Shown: piece by piece, positions 1 through 8,331 of the stretch
How positions within the stretch are numbered: the stretch's first letter is position 1
Layout: each line of letters starts with the position of its first letter
Origin: CAVVJA01 sp963809815
GTDB lineage: Bacteria; Actinomycetota; Actinomycetes; Mycobacteriales; Jatrophihabitantaceae
Assembly (NCBI GenBank): GCA_963809815.1
Contig: CAWELM010000025.1
Coordinates: 1-64,000, forward strand
Direction of reading: 5' to 3'
DNA: 64,000 nucleotides
The notes under the pieces: model-generated
Told to the model about the DNA's origin: nothing
What the model saw: only the letters and a program-made list of their open reading frames with translations
Databases searched by the model: none
Position numbers and translations under genes: made by a program

Positions 1-1
1 C

Positions 2-214
2 GCCTTCCCTCATGACGTCGATGTGATCGTGGTGGGCAAGCCAAACCGTGACGACGTCACCGAAGCCGTCATCGAAGCACTACGCGCCGTCGGTCATGAC
101 GGACAAGTGATCTTCCGCAGCCCCACAGCGTGGCGCGAGGCGAAGGACACGTTCACGCGGACGGCCAAGGACAGCCCCCTGGTCGAGCTGACGATCGGCA
201 ACGACGATGGCTAG
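2..214 (+). CDS. MNT-type nucleotidyltransferase, C-terminal end (5' partial)
   Basis: An open frame enters from the left edge and its last 70 codons are visible. The first visible residues read AFPHDVDVIVVGKPNRDDV, which resembles the strand that carries the last metal-binding Asp of minimal nucleotidyltransferases (DVDVIVVG). The N-terminal GSxxxGxxDxD motif would lie outside the window. The stop overlaps the start of the following HEPN gene by 8 nt, the usual coupling of MNT antitoxin and HEPN toxin genes. In characterised type VII toxin-antitoxin pairs the MNT protein AMPylates and silences the HEPN RNase. The assignment rests on this short segment and on the neighbour, so it is an inference. 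An internal GTG at 23 is very unlikely to be the true start. Confidence 0.6.
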   Translation, partial: AFPHDVDVIVVGKPNRDDVTEAVIEALRAVGHDGQVIFRSPTAWREAKDTFTRTAKDSPLVELTIGNDDG

Positions 215-677
215 CTGGCCGACCGGCATCGAGACGATCAAGGCGCTGATCGCCGCCGGAAACTTGCAGAAGGTCGCTCCGTCGCTCAAGTCGGCGCAAG
301 GGTTCCTTGCCCAGGCGGCCGGGCACCTCGACAGCGCCCAGAGCGTTTCCGAGACCGACCCGACCGGCGCGTACTCGCTGCTGTACGACGCCGCGCGAAA
401 GAGCCTAGCCGCCGTGCTCCATGCTCAGGGCCTGCGAGCGACGAGCAAGGGCGGCCACTACGCGATCCAGGAAGCGATCAGCGCCCAGTTCACCAAGCCG
501 CCGCCACGCGACGCATTCCGCCCCTTCGGGCGCCTGCGGCGCACCCGCAACCAGATTGAGTACGAGGACATAACGCCGATCACGGCCGACGACGTCGAAG
601 CCGACAGCCCCGTCGTCCGCACCCTGCACGCTATGGCCCAGCAGCTGGTCGACGTGCTTCCGGTGTTCACCGACTGA
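207..677 (+). CDS. HEPN-domain protein, partner of the upstream nucleotidyltransferase
   Basis: This 156-residue, mostly helical protein starts at an ATG inside the last codons of the upstream gene. Residues about 108-119 read RLRRTRNQIEYED, the R-N-x(3)-Y form of the HEPN signature. The classical RNase motif R-x(4-6)-H is not present because Asn stands where that family has its conserved polar/His segment. The pair therefore looks like an MNT-HEPN module, but RNase activity is less certain than in HepT-type toxins. It sits as cargo beside an excisionase and an integrase, a typical setting for such modules on integrated elements. The assignment to HEPN is a motif call and the toxin role is inferred. 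Confidence 0.65.
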   Translation: MASWPTGIETIKALIAAGNLQKVAPSLKSAQGFLAQAAGHLDSAQSVSETDPTGAYSLLYDAARKSLAAVLHAQGLRATSKGGHYAIQEAISAQFTKPPPRDAFRPFGRLRRTRNQIEYEDITPITADDVEADSPVVRTLHAMAQQLVDVLPVFTD

Positions 678-815
678 GGCCGCGCGATGCACACCGCGAG
701 ATCCGTTCAAACGCCCTCGCCCGAGCCTCTCGAGAATACTTGGCGGCAGGTGTCACCAATTGGCCGGAAAATCTGCCTTCTCCTGGTACACGCCCGCGAA
801 CATCAGGAGATCCCC

Positions 816-1100
816 ATGGACTACAACGACGCCGAACGGACCAGTGCGCGGCTCCTGCACGTCGAGGAGGCGGCCAAGTTGCTCTCGATCGGCCGGACCA
901 AGGCGTATGAGCTGATCGCTAACGGCCAGCTGCACGCGATCCGCCTCGGCCGCGCGACGCGGATCAGCAGTCGCGAGGTCGACCGCTTCATCCGCAGCGT
1001 CGACCGCCAGCCTCACCCACAGCGGCGGACCGCCCGGCGTGCACATCCGCGACGGGGAGAGCAGAGGCTCTTCGACCCCGAACCACCCGCGGCCGCGTAA
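816..1100 (+). CDS. Excisionase-like helix-turn-helix protein
   Basis: The 94-residue product begins MDYNDAERTSARLLHVEEAA. The ATG at 816 was chosen because AGGAG lies at 805-809; the frame is open further upstream but no better start is seen. Residues about 13-62 form the MerR/excisionase-type DNA-binding fold (HVEEAAKLLSIGRTKAYELI followed by GQLHAIRLGRATRIS), which winged-helix recombination directionality factors share. The C-terminal 30 residues are Arg/Pro rich and probably disordered. It lies 31 bp upstream of the broken integrase, the common xis-int order of actinomycete integrative elements. It would bind near the attachment site and bias integrase towards excision. It could also act as a transcriptional regulator of the element. 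Confidence 0.8.
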   Translation: MDYNDAERTSARLLHVEEAAKLLSIGRTKAYELIANGQLHAIRLGRATRISSREVDRFIRSVDRQPHPQRRTARRAHPRRGEQRLFDPEPPAAA

Positions 1101-1131
1101 CGCCATCGGTCGCAGCACTGGAAGGAATCAC

Positions 1132-2350
1132 ATGGGCTCGAAAGGTTCAGCGGGCGAGGCCAGCATCTTCCGGGCCAAGGACGGTCGCTGGCACGGCTGG
1201 ATCACCGTCGGCATCCGCCCCGACGGCAAGCCCGACCGGCGACACCGCACCGCCAAGACCCGCGCAGAGGTCGCCGCCAAGGTCCGCGAGTTCGAGGTCC
1301 GCCGCGAGACCGGCACGATCACCGCGGTCAACACCGACACCGTCGAGGCGTGGTTCAGAGCACTGGCTGACGCACATCGCGGTCCGACGCGTCCGACCGC
1401 GAACCTGGGAGAGTTACGAGTCGATGATCCGCATGCACATCACGCCGTACCTCGGCGGACAGCGGCTCGACCGGCTGCAGCCCGAGCACCTCGAAGAGCT
1501 CTACAACGCGCTCGCTCGACGAAGCGGCCTGTCTCCCACCACGCGTGCTGCGGGTCCACCGGGTCCTCTCCCGCGCGCTGAAGGTCGCCATGCAGCGCCA
1601 GCGCATCCACCGCAACGTCGCCACCCTGGTCGACCCGCCTGCGCAGCGCCGCCGCCGAGGTCGCCACCGCGCTCACCCTGCGAAGAGGCCACCGCCGTGC
1701 TGCCGCCGCCCGCGGCAACGCAACGCGGCACGCTGGACCGTCGCCCTCGCCCTCGGGCTACGGCAGTCCGAGGCGCTGGCACTGCAGTGGAAAGACATCG
1801 ACCTGCTCAACGGCACGCTCGACGGTGCGCCGCACCGTGCACCGGGTCAAGGGCAAGGGCCTGGTCTTCGAGCCGCCGAAGACCCGCCGCAGCCTGCGCA
1901 CGCTTGCGCTGCCCGTCCCGCTGGTCCGACGCGCTGAACGAGCACAAGGCGCGCCAGATCGGCGAGCGGATGATCGCCGCGACGAGTGGGACGACGAGCG
2001 ATCTCGTCTTCGCCCAGCCCAACGGGCGACCCATCGACAAGAAGGCCGACTACGACGCCTGGTGCAGTCTGCTGAACGCGGCCGGCGTCCGCCACGTGCG
2101 GCTGCACGACGGGCGGCACACCGCCGCCACCCTGCTGCTGTCCGAAGGCGTCCACCCGCGCGTCGTCATGGAACTGCTCGGCCATTCGCAGATGCGCACC
2201 ACGATGGACATCTACAGCCACGTGATGCCGGCGCTGGCCCGCGAGGCGGCCGACCGGATGGGCGCCGTCCTGCTCGGCGACGGACCGTCCCGGACGTCAG
2301 CGACGTATAACGGACTGCAACCAATTGCAACCAAGCTGCAACCAGACTGA
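1132..2350 (+). pseudogene. Tyrosine recombinase/integrase, disrupted by multiple frameshifts
   Basis: The coding sequence starts at ATG 1132 (MGSKGSAGEASIFRAKDGRW, the N-terminal arm-binding domain) and can be followed to the stop at 2350 only by changing frame seven times. The changes are near 1357, 1544, 1650, 1681, 1703, 1824 and 1927. Each moves the reading one base forward, so the frames cycle 1-2-0-1-2-0-1-2. The reconstructed protein keeps the family hallmarks: core-binding region with HITPYLGGQRLDRLQPEHLE, first catalytic Arg in LALGLRQSEALALQW, HDGRHTAAT (HxxR), LGHSQ and the nucleophile in MDIYSHV. Residues between shifts are well conserved, so decay is recent or the shifts are artefacts of sequencing or assembly. 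The adjoining tRNA fragment fits a tRNA-targeting integrase. Confidence 0.85.
2316..2344. repeat. Three direct copies of TGCAACCA at helical spacing
   Basis: The octamer TGCAACCA occurs at 2316-2323, 2326-2333 and 2337-2344, that is every 10-11 bp. It lies in the last codons of the integrase and about 50 bp from the tRNA-derived attachment sequence. Integrases of this family bind short direct repeats (arm sites) close to the attachment core, so these are candidate arm sites. They also encode the repeated LQP residues of the protein tail, so a coding explanation is possible. Confidence 0.4.
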
Positions 2351-2391
2351 TCGACGATGATCTTGCGGTGGGCTCAAGTCCTTTAGTTCTG

Positions 2392-2425
2392 GGTGGAGCT
2401 GAGGGGACTCGAACCCCTGACCCCC
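2392..2425 (-). other. 3' fragment of a tRNA gene, likely attachment site (att)
   Basis: Read on the minus strand this is a T-arm and acceptor 3' half: a GGTC variable segment, AGGGG-TTCGAGT-CCCCT stem-loop, then CAGCTCCACC. The best match from memory is the 3' end of actinobacterial tRNA-Ala. The 5' half is absent: the sequence to the right of 2425 cannot form the matching acceptor, D-arm or anticodon arm. Such 3' halves are the usual duplicated target of tyrosine integrases. A tmRNA 3' end was considered, but the GGTC before the T-stem favours a tRNA. Confidence 0.7.
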
Positions 2426-2446
2426 ACACTGGCAACGATCATCACC

Positions 2447-2461
2447 ACTGGTTCAACCAGT
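2447..2461. repeat. Perfect short palindrome beside the attachment site
   Basis: ACTGGTT-C-AACCAGT is a perfect 7-bp inverted repeat with a one-base centre, 22 bp from the tRNA fragment. Its AACCAG half also occurs at the end of the third TGCAACCA repeat. It could be a recombinase or excisionase site, or the remains of a hairpin. No function is demonstrated. Confidence 0.35.
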
Positions 2462-2538
2462 GCCGACCCATCGTGAATCACACCGCTCGATGCCGGATTG
2501 TGACGTTCCGTCTCGTTGACATTTCGTTGACAAATGAT

Positions 2539-2572
2539 CAAGGGTCCGGATGCACCTCCATCCGGGCCCTTG
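2539..2572 (-). terminator. Hairpin terminator downstream of the initiator tRNA
   Basis: CAAGGGTCCGGATG and CATCCGGGCCCTTG form a 14-bp stem with a single mismatched pair and a six-base loop. It lies 19 bp past the 3' end of the minus-strand tRNA gene and is followed on that strand by an A/T-rich ATCATTTGTC. It most likely ends tRNA transcription. On the plus strand the mismatch becomes a G-U wobble, so it may work in both directions. Confidence 0.6.
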
Positions 2573-2591
2573 TATTCCGGGACCTGCGTTG

Positions 2592-2665
2592 TAGCGGGGG
2601 CAGGATTTGAACCTGCGACCTCTGGGTTATGAGCCCAGCGAGCTACCGAGCTGCTCCACCCCGCG
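2592..2665 (-). tRNA. tRNA-fMet (anticodon CAT), initiator
   Basis: The 74-nt cloverleaf on the minus strand begins CGCGGGG and ends CCCCGCT plus discriminator A; CCA is not encoded. The anticodon arm is CTGGG-CTCATAA-CCCAG. Its run of G-C pairs next to the loop and the unpaired first acceptor position (C1 opposite T72) are initiator features. D-arm GAGC...GCTC and T-arm GCAGG-TTCAAAT-CCTGC are intact. It lies between the integrated element and the conserved backbone. Confidence 0.95.
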
Positions 2666-2742
2666 TCGGCGCGTCTGAGTCTAGCCGGGGCGGCACACCA
2701 GCGCCACGCCGCCACCGCTGAGATCAGCTCGCACTGCCCTGA

Positions 2743-5673
2743 TCACCTCGTCGGGGATGGCGTTGGCGTGGCCGTCGCCGAGCCACGCAGGGCGAGGTAC
2801 TCCTGGGTGAGCCGCTGCACGTCGGCTTGGGCCTTGCCGATCCGGGCCAGGTCTCCGCTCTTGTAGGCGTTCTGCAGCTCGGTGAACGCTGCGTCCAGCT
2901 GCTTGAGCACCGCGTCGGCACCGGCCGCTGGCGGCGGCGCTGTTGACGACGGCGGCGAGGTGCTGGGTCTTGTCGGTGTCGGCGTCGGTGTCGGTGTAGA
3001 ACTCGGCAGCGTGTTGCCCGAGGCTGAGCTTCGCAACGGTGGCACCTGGCCGACCGGAGCCAGGTGCGTCAACGCGTCCGACACACTTGAGCCGTACCCG
3101 AGCTGATCACCGTAAGCGACCAGAATCGCTTGCAGAAGCGGGAATCCTCCGCCAGCGCGGGCGACGTATAACGGCTCCACGTAAAGGAACGTGTTGCCTA
3201 TAGGCAGGGTCAACAGGTTGCCATGGAGGACCTGCGAGCCACCTTGATTGAGCAGCGAGATATCTCGGGAAATTGCCGGCTCCGAACTGAACCGGTTGAA
3301 GACCTGAGTGGGCCCCTGAATCGTCGAGTTGGTCGGCAACTTGAACACGGTCATCTTGCCGTAGTCCGAACCGGGATCGCTATCGACCGTAATGTAGGCC
3401 GCCAGGTTGTCACGGTTGTTGACCTTCATTGGCGACGTGAGCTGGAACTCCGAAGCCGTGCCGTTCCCTTCCGGCTTGTCCGCGATGATGTAGTAAGGCG
3501 GCTGGTCGCCACTGGCAGCGGTCGGATCGGTCGGCACGGTCCACTGGTCACGCACGTTGTAGAACGTCACCGGGTCGTCGACGTGATATTTGGCGAGGAG
3601 CGCGCGCTGGACCTCGAACATGTCCTCCGGGTACCGCACATGATCCTTAATGTCTTGTGGCATAGCGGACGCGGGCTGAACCAGGTTGGGGAAGGCCTTC
3701 ATCCACGCCTTCAACACGGGATCGTTGTTGTCCCAGTCGTAGAGATGAATCGTGCCGTCGTAGGCGTCGACCGTTGCCTTCACCGAGTTGCGGATGTAGT
3801 TGATGTCGCTGTTCGGCTGGGTGGCGGTTCTATTAGTCGTCGTCAATGAGTCGGTCGTCAGGCTGGACAGTGACTGACGTTCTGAGTACGGATAATTCGC
3901 CATCGTCGTGTAACCGTCGACCATCCACACGATTCGGCCGTTGACGACAATGGGATACGGGTCGCCGTCGACCTTGAGGAAGGGTGCGACCTTGAGGACC
4001 CGCTCCCGAGGATCCTTGTTGAAGATGATCTTTGCACCTTTTGCGCTGACCGCGTCGTTCAGCAGGAAGTTCGTCTGCTTGTAGTCGAGAGTGAGTGCGA
4101 GGCGGGTAAAGAAGCTGCCGAGCGGCACGCCTCCCTTGCCTTCATAGTGGCTGGTCTGGTCACTGCCGTCGTACTCGCGGCTCCCGGTGGCGCCGACAAT
4201 GGAGTAGTCCGTGCTCAACTCGCCGAAGTACACCTGAGGTGTCGTGAGTTTGAGGAAACCAGTGGGCGGGATACCACCCTCGGCGAAGTCGTCCTTGGTA
4301 TTGACGCTCTGGTTGGCCTTGGCCGCGACAAACCCATATCCGTGGGTATACACCGTGTGCTGATTGATCCAGTTAGTCTGGTCGCCCCTTAGATTATCTG
4401 CCTTCAGCTCACGGACCGCGACGACGTAGTCCCGGGTTACCCCGTTGACGGTGTAACGGTCGATATCAAGCTTGTCCGGAAAACCATACTGGTTCTTGAT
4501 CTGCTGTTGCTGGGTGAACGTCGGCTCGATGATATTCGGATCGAGGATGCGGATATTCGAGATTGTGGTATTCGCCTCGCTGAGCGCAGCCCGGTCGGAG
4601 GCAGAGGCGTTTGTTCCATAGTTCGTGATGTAGGTGACCGTGCCACCGTTAGTGTCGGTTTGGATCCCATAGGCGTCTCGCGTTGCTTGAATGTTGCGAG
4701 AGATGTAAGGCTTTTCCTTGTCGCTGGCATTCGGCTTCACGCTGAACTGCTGCACAGCCGCTGGATAGATGCCGCTAATGAGAATGCTCAGCACGAGCAG
4801 CACACCAAAGCCGATAGCCGGCAGCCGCGCGCTCTTCAGCCACATGCTGGCTAGCACCGCAACGGCAATGAGAACGGCGATCCAGAAGAGAATTGTCTTG
4901 GCCGGCAGAGACGCATTGACGTCGGTATAGGACGCGCCGGTGACCCGGCCGCGGTCGGAGTACACGAGTCCATAGCGGTCCAGCCAATACGCGAGCGCTT
5001 TGAACACGATGAAGAGGAAGATCAAGATTGTGATGTGCCGGCGGGCGGACAGGGTGATTTTCGGCCCCGGTGTCTGGAGGCGGATCGCTCCATACAGGTA
5101 GTGCACAGCGATCGCAAACACCAAAGAGAAGAACACCGCGCTGAAGCCGAACCCGAGTAGCAGACGGTAGACCGGATAGTCCCAGGCGAAGAACGAAATA
5201 TCGCGGCCGAACTGCGGATCCTTCACCCCGAAACTGCCGCCGAAGCGCCACAACATCCAGGTTCGCCAGTTACCCTGCGCGGCCAAGCCGGCACCCAGGA
5301 ACGCGATGATCATAACCAGGATGAGCACGAGCCGCTTTCGCGGCTCGAGAGCAACGCGGTAACGCTCGAGGTTCTGCTGCTCGGAGGACAGCGGACGGAA
5401 CGGCGGTCGCAGCAGGTAGGCCACGACCATGTTGCCGCCGATCATCAAGGCCATCAGTAGGCCGAAGACGACGAACAACACGGCTCGGGTGCCGATGATC
5501 GCCGAGAAAACGCCGCGGAAACCAACCTCGCCGAACCACAGCCAGTCGACGTAGATGCCGACGAGCGAGTTGCTGACGATCAGCACCAGGATGAGGATGC
5601 CGACGACTGACAGGATGATCTTGGCACGCCGCGAGAGGCTGAACGACGGGATGTTGGGCGGCCGCATGGCCAC
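2743..5673 (-). CDS. UPF0182 family integral membrane protein
   Basis: The 976-residue product is a full-length member of UPF0182, large actinobacterial membrane proteins of unknown function. The N-terminal third has about seven hydrophobic segments, starting with IILSVVGILILVLIVSNSLV. The remainder is a large domain probably outside the membrane, ending in a Pro/Thr/Ser-rich linker and a short coiled-coil-like tail (residues about 910-960). I chose the GTG at 5673 because a GAGGAG site lies 7 nt upstream; the ATG two codons later is the alternative. It is the leftmost gene of the conserved backbone and lies next to a divergent-free minus-strand PDZ/Lon-like gene, as in mycobacteria from memory. 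The biochemical role is unknown. Confidence 0.85.
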   Translation of the reverse strand: MAMRPPNIPSFSLSRRAKIILSVVGILILVLIVSNSLVGIYVDWLWFGEVGFRGVFSAIIGTRAVLFVVFGLLMALMIGGNMVVAYLLRPPFRPLSSEQQNLERYRVALEPRKRLVLILVMIIAFLGAGLAAQGNWRTWMLWRFGGSFGVKDPQFGRDISFFAWDYPVYRLLLGFGFSAVFFSLVFAIAVHYLYGAIRLQTPGPKITLSARRHITILIFLFIVFKALAYWLDRYGLVYSDRGRVTGASYTDVNASLPAKTILFWIAVLIAVAVLASMWLKSARLPAIGFGVLLVLSILISGIYPAAVQQFSVKPNASDKEKPYISRNIQATRDAYGIQTDTNGGTVTYITNYGTNASASDRAALSEANTTISNIRILDPNIIEPTFTQQQQIKNQYGFPDKLDIDRYTVNGVTRDYVVAVRELKADNLRGDQTNWINQHTVYTHGYGFVAAKANQSVNTKDDFAEGGIPPTGFLKLTTPQVYFGELSTDYSIVGATGSREYDGSDQTSHYEGKGGVPLGSFFTRLALTLDYKQTNFLLNDAVSAKGAKIIFNKDPRERVLKVAPFLKVDGDPYPIVVNGRIVWMVDGYTTMANYPYSERQSLSSLTTDSLTTTNRTATQPNSDINYIRNSVKATVDAYDGTIHLYDWDNNDPVLKAWMKAFPNLVQPASAMPQDIKDHVRYPEDMFEVQRALLAKYHVDDPVTFYNVRDQWTVPTDPTAASGDQPPYYIIADKPEGNGTASEFQLTSPMKVNNRDNLAAYITVDSDPGSDYGKMTVFKLPTNSTIQGPTQVFNRFSSEPAISRDISLLNQGGSQVLHGNLLTLPIGNTFLYVEPLYVARAGGGFPLLQAILVAYGDQLGYGSSVSDALTHLAPVGQVPPLRSSASGNTLPSSTPTPTPTPTRPSTSPPSSTAPPPAAGADAVLKQLDAAFTELQNAYKSGDLARIGKAQADVQRLTQEYLALRGSATATPTPSPTR

Positions 5674-5861
5674 TGGGCGACTCCTCGGATCGTGATCCCG
5701 TTGCCCAGCGCATGGACGTGCGGGACGTGCTTGAACCGCAGGTGGGCGACGATGCCCGAGGGCAGGCCGAGACACCCGCATTGTCAAACGTACCGACCAT
5801 TGAGCGGGTTCCGCCGGACGGGCTCACGCAGTCCTCGACCAGGACACGCGACCGGCCACCG

Positions 5862-6893
5862 CTAGCAGTGTGGAACCGGTTGCCCCTTCTCCAGAGCGCC
5901 CAGATCTTGCACAGCTTGGTGCAGATTGCTGACCTTGACGACGGACAGGCCGCTCGGTATCGCGCCAGCAACGTCCTTGCAGTTGTCCGATGGGGCCAGG
6001 AAGATCGTCGCGCCCGCCCGGCGGGCCGCGATCATCTTCAGCTGGATGCCGCCAATCGGCGCGACCGTGCCGTCGGCGCGGATTTCACCGGTGCCGGCGA
6101 TGAAGCGGCCGTTGGTGAGGTTGGTTGGGCCGACCTTGTCCATAATTCCCAGCGCGAACATGAGCCCGGCCGATGGCCCCCCGATCTGGTCGGCCAGTCC
6201 GAGATCGACCTCGAACGGCGCGAAGCATCCGGGCGATACCGTGATGCCGATCCGCCCACCGGTGCCGTTGTCCACCGGTTTGCTGAGCTGGATCGAGAAA
6301 GTCTTACGGACGCCGGCCCGCGAAACCACCACTGTGACGGGCTGCCCGGGTTGCTTGGTCGCGAGCAGCTTGGCCAACGCGTCCTGATCGGCGATCGGCT
6401 GGCCGTCGACGTAGATGATCTCGTCGAAGGGTTTGAGTATTCCCTCAGCGCCGGATTTGTCGAGAATGCCGACGACGCCGAGCCCCCGCGGGTACCCCAA
6501 TTCACAGAAGGCCGCAGCGGTGGCTGAACTCTGCGAATCGACGAACTGCTGGGTGTCGCGTTGGTTCACCTGCTCTTCGGTCTGTCCTGGCGGGAAGTAC
6601 GCCGAGCGGGGAACGACGACGCGGTCACTCTGGAGCCAGCCGACCAGGGCGTCGATCGCGGTGACCCGATCCGGCGTGATTCCCACTGTCGTCAGATTCA
6701 AGTGCCCGCTGGTCGCGTTCGTCGAGCGGCCCCGGATCGTAATTATCTGGCGACCGTGATCGTCGGTACCGAGCGTGTTCAGAGTCGGCCCCGGACCGAG
6801 GATCACGTACGGCACCGGCATGAATAGCGCCACGAAGAACAGGATGAGAAACAACACGCCGGCGACGACGAGGGCCCGGACGCGTCTACTCAC
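5862..6893 (-). CDS. PDZ and Lon-like S16 protease domain protein (YlbL type)
   Basis: The 343-residue protein has one N-terminal membrane anchor (VRALVVAGVLFLILFFVALF), a PDZ domain at about residues 130-200 (LGVVGILDKSGAEGILKPFD) and a C-terminal Lon-type serine-lysine domain. The nucleophile lies in GGPSAGLMFALGI and the likely general base Lys in GIQLKMIAARRAG. It lacks the AAA module of true Lon, so it would be an ATP-independent, membrane-tethered protease facing outward. GTG 6893 (VSRRVRALVV) matches the usual start of the family; the frame is open upstream but has no good start there. It is divergent from the zincin-like gene, with about 140 bp between them that probably hold both promoters. 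Confidence 0.85.
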   Translation of the reverse strand: MSRRVRALVVAGVLFLILFFVALFMPVPYVILGPGPTLNTLGTDDHGRQIITIRGRSTNATSGHLNLTTVGITPDRVTAIDALVGWLQSDRVVVPRSAYFPPGQTEEQVNQRDTQQFVDSQSSATAAAFCELGYPRGLGVVGILDKSGAEGILKPFDEIIYVDGQPIADQDALAKLLATKQPGQPVTVVVSRAGVRKTFSIQLSKPVDNGTGGRIGITVSPGCFAPFEVDLGLADQIGGPSAGLMFALGIMDKVGPTNLTNGRFIAGTGEIRADGTVAPIGGIQLKMIAARRAGATIFLAPSDNCKDVAGAIPSGLSVVKVSNLHQAVQDLGALEKGQPVPHC

Positions 6894-7032
6894 CGGAGCA
6901 CCATATATCGGCGATTTCGGCGCTTCCTGAGCGTCGACACGCTCCGGTCGACGTTCGCCATGGGCGCAATGGCGAAGGTAGCTTTCGCGGCACGTTGGTC
7001 GGCGCCTGTTCGTCATCACTACCGTGACTGGT

Positions 7033-8331
7033 ATGGGTGGCGGCAACCTTCCGTTCGGCTTTAATCCGCAAGACCACGAGCCCGGACGTCCCGAGGACGT
7101 GACCGGCAAGATCCCGCTGTTCGCGGAGTTGCAAAAGCTTCTGTCGTGGTCTGGCGGCCCGGTCAACTGGGACCTGGCCCGGCAGATGGCGATTTCCGCG
7201 ATCGCCGGCGACTACCGTCCGGTGAGCGAGACCGAAACTGCTGAGGTACGCGACGCGATACGACTCGCCGACCTTTGGTTGGATGCGGTCACGGACCTGC
7301 CGAGCGGGGTGCGCTCGACGGACGCCTGGAGCCGGGTCGAGTGGATCGAGAAAACGCTGCCGGTGTGGGCTGCGCTGTGCGACCCGGTCGCGTCTCGCGT
7401 GGTGACCGCCATGACATCGGCGCTTCCGCCGGAAGCAATGGCCCAGGCCGGCCCGCTCGGCAACGTGATGCACCAGTTCGGTGGCCTCATGTTCGGCGCG
7501 CAGGTAGGGCAAGGGATCGCCGGAATGGCCCGCGAGGTCGTGGGCAGTAGCGACATCGGGCTGCCGCTCGGCCCGCAGGGCACGGCCGCACTGCTACCGC
7601 AGAACGTCGCGGCATTCGGCGACGGCCTGGCCCAACCGGCGGACGAGGTGCGCCTTTACCTCGCCCTGCGCGAAGCGGCTTACCAGCGGCTATTCGGGCA
7701 CGTGCCGTGGCTGCGCCAGCGACTGCTCGGCGCGGTGGACAGCTACGCCCGCGGAATCAAGGTCGATCCAACAGCAATCGAGCAAGCAGTCGGCGAGATT
7801 GATCCGACGAATCCGGAAAGCTTGCAGAACCTGCTGTCCGGTGGGCTGTTCCAGCCGGAGGAGACTCCCGAGCAGCAAGCGGCCTTACGCCGCCTGGAGA
7901 CGCTCCTCGCACTCGTCGAAGGCTGGGTCGACACCGTCGTCGGCGCGGCCGCCGGCGAGCGGATGCCGGGCGCGCCCGCGTTGCGGGAAGCCATCCGGCG
8001 CCGCCGAGCGGCGGGTGGCCCGGCGGAGCAGACGTTCTCGACACTGGTGGGCTTGGAACTGCGTCCCCGGCGGCTGCGGGAAGCGGCGGCGCTGTGGTGG
8101 GCAGTCACCGAAAAGCATGGTGCGAGCGCCCGGGATGGCATCTGGGCCCACCCGGACCTGCTCCCGAGCGCCGATGATCTCGACGACCCACTGGGTTTTG
8201 CCGACACAGTTGGGGCCGACCCGCTGGCTGAACTCGGTACCGCGCCGACGGATCCGCCGTCGCCGCCGGCCGCCGACGTCTCACGCGATTCGGGCGAGGA
8301 CGAGCCCGAGCGGGGCACCCCACCCGCCTAG
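7033..8331 (+). CDS. DUF2342 zincin-like (type 2) metallopeptidase family protein
   Basis: The 432-residue protein matches the DUF2342/Zincin_2 family throughout: N-terminal LPFGFNP, then VNWDLARQMA, the helix YLALREAAYQRLFGHVPWL and ARGI, ending in an acidic Pro-rich tail. In the homologues I recall the central motif reads REAAHxRLFxHVPWL, with His as candidate metal ligand. Here that His is Tyr (codon TAC). If the recollection is right the protein may have lost zinc binding. The start is ATG 7033; a GTG at 7024 is possible and neither has a clear ribosome site, so the transcript may be leaderless. Its divergent position to the PDZ/Lon-like gene is conserved. The cellular substrate is unknown. 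Confidence 0.8.
   Translation: MGGGNLPFGFNPQDHEPGRPEDVTGKIPLFAELQKLLSWSGGPVNWDLARQMAISAIAGDYRPVSETETAEVRDAIRLADLWLDAVTDLPSGVRSTDAWSRVEWIEKTLPVWAALCDPVASRVVTAMTSALPPEAMAQAGPLGNVMHQFGGLMFGAQVGQGIAGMAREVVGSSDIGLPLGPQGTAALLPQNVAAFGDGLAQPADEVRLYLALREAAYQRLFGHVPWLRQRLLGAVDSYARGIKVDPTAIEQAVGEIDPTNPESLQNLLSGGLFQPEETPEQQAALRRLETLLALVEGWVDTVVGAAAGERMPGAPALREAIRRRRAAGGPAEQTFSTLVGLELRPRRLREAAALWWAVTEKHGASARDGIWAHPDLLPSADDLDDPLGFADTVGADPLAELGTAPTDPPSPPAADVSRDSGEDEPERGTPPA

Noticed and set aside
2392..2425. tmRNA 3' end as the identity of the att fragment
   Set aside because: The T-stem is preceded by GGTC, as in tRNA-Ala; tmRNAs I recall have a GGAC-type sequence there. The possibility is not fully excluded.
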